From: Kocuria palustris
Lineage (GTDB): Bacteria > Actinomycetota > Actinomycetes > Actinomycetales > Micrococcaceae
DNA: 64,000 nt
Assembly: GCF_016907795.1 (NCBI RefSeq)
Contig: NZ_JAFBCR010000001.1
Coordinates: 1,054,001 to 1,118,000 of the forward strand
Direction of reading: 5' to 3'
Numbering within the stretch: the first letter of the stretch is position 1; each line of letters begins with the position of its first letter. The notes beneath the pieces were generated by a model. That model had not been told where the DNA came from. It saw only the letters and a program-made list of their open reading frames with translations, and did not search any database. The translations under genes were made by a program, and so were the position numbers. Positions 60,533 to 64,000 of the stretch are shown one piece after another.

Positions 60533-61624
60533 GTGACCTACATTCCGGCTGAGACCGATCCGCAGCGAGGACAGCGGGGCGACCGCCACTCCGCGGCGCA
60601 GGATCGGCACCCGCAGGGCGAGCATCTCGGGGTCGAGCACCACCGGATGAGGCCCGACACGGCGCAGGAGACCCGGCTCGTCGCCGGGGTCCCTGCGCCG
60701 ACGGCTCCGCTGCAGCGACAGCAGGTCTGGGCCCCGCAGCGCATCGACGATCGCCCCGACTACCCGGGCCAGGCCGCCTACCAGTACGGCGGCGAGCACC
60801 GCCCGCAGCCGCGGCGCGATCTCACGGTCGGCTCCGCAGTGGGCCAGCTGGTGCGCGCAGGCGTGCTCTTCGCCCTGGCCGGGCTGATCGCCTGGGCCGC
60901 GCTGCGCACGGTGAACGGGCAGTGGGTGGATGAGGTCGCCCTGCGCCAGGCCTCTGCGGTCAACGAACGCCTCCCCTCCACGGTGACCGGCCTGCTCGCC
61001 TCGGCCACCCTCATCACCTGCGCGGCCTCCGCTGTGATCTCACTGATCCTGGCCGCCTCGAACCGCCGCTGGATCCCGCTGGTGATCGCCGTGCTCACCG
61101 CGGTGCCGGCCCTGGCCTCCGTCCAGCTGCTCAAGCACAGCCTGCTGGACAAGACCGCCTACGGGATCCAGGAGTCGGCCCAGAACTCCCTGCCCTCCGG
61201 GCACACCGCCGCAGCAGCGGCAGCCGTGGCGGTCGTCGTCATGGTCGCTCCCGCGCGCCAGCGCAAGGCGTGGGCGCTGCTGGGCGCTGCGGCAGTCACT
61301 GTGGCCGGGGTGGGGACGGTCATCAACGGCTGGCACCGGCCCGCCGATGCCGCCGTGTCCGTGCTGCTGGTCGCCGGCTGGTTCGTGCTCGGATCCCTGG
61401 TGCTGCGCGCGCTGATCCCGGCCGAGCCCTGGGTCCCGCAGCGCGGCCTCACGCTGCTGGTCCTGTTCGTGCTGGGGGCCGGGCTCACGATCCTGGCCTT
61501 GACGGCTCAGCAGACGATCCCGGCACCGGGCCTGGCACTGGCCTTCGGCGCCCTGGGCGTGCTGAGCGCGTCCCTGCTCTCGGCCCAGCAGATGGTGCGG
61601 GCTATGCGCCCGCGCCGGCGATGA
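60533..61624 (+). CDS. PAP2-family membrane phosphatase
   Basis: 363 residues from GTG 60533, with AGGGGA 9 bases upstream. About 100 polar N-terminal residues precede six membrane helices. PAP2 motifs: LLKHSLLDK (partial C1), NSLPSGHTAA (C2, with catalytic His) and NGWHRPADAA (C3). Such proteins dephosphorylate undecaprenyl diphosphate or phosphatidate. Its 3' end overlaps the convergent next gene by 23 bp. Confidence 0.88.
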   Translation: MTYIPAETDPQRGQRGDRHSAAQDRHPQGEHLGVEHHRMRPDTAQETRLVAGVPAPTAPLQRQQVWAPQRIDDRPDYPGQAAYQYGGEHRPQPRRDLTVGSAVGQLVRAGVLFALAGLIAWAALRTVNGQWVDEVALRQASAVNERLPSTVTGLLASATLITCAASAVISLILAASNRRWIPLVIAVLTAVPALASVQLLKHSLLDKTAYGIQESAQNSLPSGHTAAAAAAVAVVVMVAPARQRKAWALLGAAAVTVAGVGTVINGWHRPADAAVSVLLVAGWFVLGSLVLRALIPAEPWVPQRGLTLLVLFVLGAGLTILALTAQQTIPAPGLALAFGALGVLSASLLSAQQMVRAMRPRRR

Positions 61625-62441
61625 CGGCCAGCCGGTCCAGCAGGATCCTGGAGGCCGCCGCCCCGTAGGGCAGCTGGTACAGCGCGGCGGTCACCGGACC
61701 GGCGGCGTCCTGCACCGGGGCCGCAGGCGCATCCAGGCGCTCGATCGCCGCGGCCATGTTCTCGGCCATGTCCCGCACCGCGCCGCGCGATACCGGGGAG
61801 CCGTGGCCCGGCACGACCACCGAGTAGCGCTCCAGATCCGCGATCTGCTCCAGGGCCCGCACCCATTCGCGCGGATAGGCGTCCTCGAAGGCCGGATCCG
61901 CGCCCTGCTCCACCACGTCGCCGGCGAACAGGACCTCGTCCACGCCCGCGAAGATGTCGTTGTCCGTGTGCGCCCGTCCCACCGAGAACACGACCACGTG
62001 CCGACCGCCCAGGTCGATCCGGCTCAGCGCGGGGCGCAGACCGGTGCCGGGCAGGTGCCGCTGCGGCACCACGATCCGCGTCCCCAGACCCTTGCCCTCC
62101 CCCATCTCCGGCTCCAGGACTCCCACGAAGGAGCGCTGGAAGTCGCCGTGGGTGCCGATGGCCGCGGCGGCGTCGCGGTGCGACCAGAACTCGGTGACTC
62201 CGGCCCGCTCGAAGACCGCGTTGCCCATGTAGTGGTCGTAGTGGGCGTGGGTGTTCAGCACCACGAGCGGCAGCTGGGTCACCGTGCGCACGGCCTCGAG
62301 GATCTCGCGCCCCTGCCGCGGCCCGGCGCCGGTGTCGATCACGAGCGCGCGCGAGGACCCCACGACCAGGCCCGAGTTCAGGCGCCAGTTCTCCGTGGTG
62401 ATGACATGGATGTCGTCGCCGACTTCGCTGAGGGAGCTCAC
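61602..62441 (-). CDS. metallo-beta-lactamase-fold hydrolase
   Basis: 279 residues from GTG 62441. Zinc motif THAHYDH (about 64-70), then His in GRAHTDND, Asp in FAGDVVEQG and His in VPGHGSP, so the full ligand set is present. Substrate unknown. A TACGCT box lies 6 bases before the GTG; it is divergent from gluQ. Confidence 0.88.
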   Translation of the reverse strand: MSSLSEVGDDIHVITTENWRLNSGLVVGSSRALVIDTGAGPRQGREILEAVRTVTQLPLVVLNTHAHYDHYMGNAVFERAGVTEFWSHRDAAAAIGTHGDFQRSFVGVLEPEMGEGKGLGTRIVVPQRHLPGTGLRPALSRIDLGGRHVVVFSVGRAHTDNDIFAGVDEVLFAGDVVEQGADPAFEDAYPREWVRALEQIADLERYSVVVPGHGSPVSRGAVRDMAENMAAAIERLDAPAAPVQDAAGPVTAALYQLPYGAAASRILLDRLAVIAGAGA

Positions 62442-62447
62442 CCATCC

Positions 62448-62453
62448 AGCGTA
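62448..62453 (-). promoter_or_regulatory. -10 box of the MBL-fold gene
   Basis: TACGCT on the minus strand, 6 bases before the GTG at 62441. Confidence 0.35.
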
Positions 62454-62475
62454 CGGTGCCGCACCGCGCGTGGCC

Positions 62476-62481
62476 TACGGT
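62476..62481 (+). promoter_or_regulatory. -10 box of gluQ
   Basis: TACGGT, 7 bases before the ATG at 62489. The divergent -10 box lies only 22 bp away. Confidence 0.35.
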
Positions 62482-62488
62482 GGTGGCC

Positions 62489-63415
62489 ATGCTGAGCCGC
62501 GGATCCGGGCGCTACGCGCCCTCCCCCTCCGGGGACCTCCACCTGGGCAACCTGCGCACCGCCGTGCTGGCCTGGGCGATCGCCCGCGCCGACGGCCGCG
62601 GGTTCGCGCTGCGCTTCGAGGACCTCGACCGCGTCAAGGAGGGCGCGGCCGAGCGCCAGCTCGAGGACCTGGCCGCGATAGGCCTGGACTGGCAGGAGCC
62701 CGTGCTCGTGCAGTCGCAGCGGATCCCGGCGCACCTCCAGGCCGTCGACAGGCTGCGCGAGCGCGATCTGGTCTACGAGTGCTTCTGCACGCGCCGCGAG
62801 ATCCGCGAGGAGATCGAGGCCTCAGGCGGCGCGCCGCACGGGGCGCCGGGGGCCTATCCGGGCACCTGCCGCGATCTGACGCCCGCCCAGCGCGATGCCC
62901 GCCGCGCCGAGCGCCCGGCCGCGCTGCGACTGCGCGCCCAGACGGATTCTGCGACCGTCCGCGACCGCCTGCTGGGCGAGCACACCGCTGCCGTCGACGA
63001 CTTCGTTCTCGTGCGCAACGACGGCCGCCCCGCCTACAACCTCGCGGTCGTCGTCGACGACGCCCATCAGGGCGTCGATCAGGTGGTGCGCGGCGACGAC
63101 CTGCTGTCCTCCGCGCCCAGGCAGGCCCATCTGGCGCAGCTGCTCGGGCTGCCCGAGCCGCAGTGGATCCACGTCCCCCTCGTGCTCAATCCCGACGGCG
63201 ACCGCCTGGCCAAGCGCGACGGCGCCGTGAGCCTGGCGGACCTGCGCGGCCTGGGCGTGGGGCCGGGTGAGGCGATGGGCTGGATCGGAGCCTCCCTGGG
63301 GCTCGGCGACAACATCCGCACGGCTTCCGATGTGCTCCAGCGCTTCGACGAGGTGCGCCTGGACCAGGGCCCCTGGATCCTGGACCCCCCGCGCCGGGCC
63401 GCCGAGACCGGCTGA
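62489..63415 (+). CDS. gluQ: glutamyl-Q tRNA(Asp) synthetase
   Basis: 308 residues. The class I signature YAPSPSGDLHLGNLRTA and the KMSKS equivalent LAKRDGA are clear. A zinc site CFC ... YPGTC and the lack of an anticodon-binding domain distinguish it from GltX. In E. coli the enzyme attaches glutamate to queuosine of tRNA-Asp. Whether this organism has queuosine is not shown in the window. Confidence 0.92.
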   Translation: MLSRGSGRYAPSPSGDLHLGNLRTAVLAWAIARADGRGFALRFEDLDRVKEGAAERQLEDLAAIGLDWQEPVLVQSQRIPAHLQAVDRLRERDLVYECFCTRREIREEIEASGGAPHGAPGAYPGTCRDLTPAQRDARRAERPAALRLRAQTDSATVRDRLLGEHTAAVDDFVLVRNDGRPAYNLAVVVDDAHQGVDQVVRGDDLLSSAPRQAHLAQLLGLPEPQWIHVPLVLNPDGDRLAKRDGAVSLADLRGLGVGPGEAMGWIGASLGLGDNIRTASDVLQRFDEVRLDQGPWILDPPRRAAETG

Positions 63416-63759
63416 GCGACGCCCCGACACCACCTGGACACAACCTGTCAAGCATTTCATCGCCCCAGGTCAGAGCGGCATATCTGCGTCATATCGGGGG
63501 GGCGCTGAGCGACCTTCCCGTATCCTTTCAGTCGTTTTGTCCGCGCTTGGGCGCTGCCTCGCACTCGCCCACCGCGGTCCGGGCTGCTGCTCTTCCGCAG
63601 CCCGACCCGCAGGACCGCACGATCTCGCGCGACCCGCTTGAGCGGCCCCGCTGCCCCGCAACCCCCGCACTTCCCGCACTTCCCGATTCGGAGAACACGC
63701 CCGGACGATCGATGGACGCCGCTGCGCGCCCCATCCGCACCGAGGCGGAGAGGAACCCC
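63416..63759 (+). other. 344-bp region upstream of putP
   Basis: No gene or terminator found. It is AT-richer around 63475-63540, where GCGGCATATCTGCGTCATATC has two CATAT copies 12 bp apart and TATCCT (63521-63526) could be a -10. A 9-base direct repeat CCCGCACTT occurs near 63664-63681. Confidence 0.35.
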
Positions 63760-64000
63760 ATGATCGAAGCAGGATCCGGCTTCTGGTGGATGATGGCCGC
63801 CATCGCCCTGTACTTCCTGGCGATGGTCGGCATAGGCCTCTGGGCGTCCACGCGCACCAATGACAAGGACGACTACATGATCGGCGGGCGCGATCTGCCC
63901 GCCCCGGTCGCCGCGCTGTCCGCCGGCGCCTCCGACATGTCCGGCTGGCTGCTCATGGGCCTGCCCGGAGCGCTCTACCTCGGCGGCATGGCACAGTCCT
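63760..64000 (+). CDS. putP: sodium/proline symporter (5' part)
   Basis: First 80 codons of an SSS-family transporter, cut by the window end. ATG 63760 is preceded by GGAGAGGAAC; an ATG 48 bases earlier is in frame but without a ribosome-binding site. The first helix (WWMMAAIALYFLAMVGIGL), DYMIGGRDLPAPVAALSAG and ASDMSGWLLMGLPGALY match PutP closely. Confidence 0.9.
   Translation, partial: MIEAGSGFWWMMAAIALYFLAMVGIGLWASTRTNDKDDYMIGGRDLPAPVAALSAGASDMSGWLLMGLPGALYLGGMAQS

Overview
The window is a gene-dense, very GC-rich chromosomal segment of an actinobacterium. Several things point to the order Micrococcales and probably the family Micrococcaceae (Kocuria-like). These are mycothiol synthase, a GlnR-type regulator, the secE-nusG-rplKA / rplJL / rpoBC arrangement with a tRNA-Trp in front of secE, a menaquinone pathway with a saturating geranylgeranyl-reductase homologue, many start codons that look leaderless, and a MutT1-type Nudix-phosphatase fusion. 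No phage, insertion sequence or CRISPR array is visible. The genus is an inference; no marker in the window settles it.

Layout. 0-12 kb (minus strand): the transcription/translation core, tRNA-Trp-secE-nusG, rplKA, a two-domain acetyltransferase, rplJL, rpoB and the 5' two thirds of rpoC. 12-18.8 kb: an aspartate aminotransferase with a small membrane protein, polyphosphate kinase 2, phosphofructokinase, and a minus-strand operon (membrane protein, 36-residue membrane peptide, nitrobindin, YgfZ). 18.9-25 kb (plus): GlnR-like regulator, mshD, mutT1-like, thyA-folA, a small GNAT protein, asd. 25-29 kb (minus): two MaoC-type dehydratases, an MFS transporter, murB and a PGPGW membrane protein, all overlapping or nearly so. 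29-34 kb: tRNA-Thr and tRNA-Met, an aspartate-rich anchored protein, a two-component system and a DEAD-box helicase. 34-38 kb: a HhH-GPD glycosylase, thioredoxin, tRNA-Tyr, yajQ and htpX.

38-49 kb holds the most unusual genes: an 837-residue sigma factor fused to a zinc anti-sigma domain, a membrane segment and a long repeat-bearing tail; a Fur regulator beside a catalase; a divergent pair of large proteins (SseB-like and a helical/acidic-tailed protein); a RarD-type permease; and the two-part methionine/alanine importer MetPS. 49-60 kb is largely a menaquinone block (polyprenyl diphosphate synthase, geranylgeranyl reductase, menG, menF, menD, menC). It is interrupted by a broken aromatic-acid transporter and by the alkaline phosphatase gene phoX. 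60-64 kb carries a PAP2 phosphatase, a metallo-beta-lactamase-fold hydrolase, glutamyl-Q tRNA synthetase and the start of putP.

Two regulatory habits recur. First, about thirteen genes have a TANNNT -10 box 6 to 8 bases before the start codon and no Shine-Dalgarno sequence, which implies leaderless mRNAs. Second, most convergent gene pairs are separated by a long, nearly perfect GC-rich hairpin without a U-tract, which would serve both strands.
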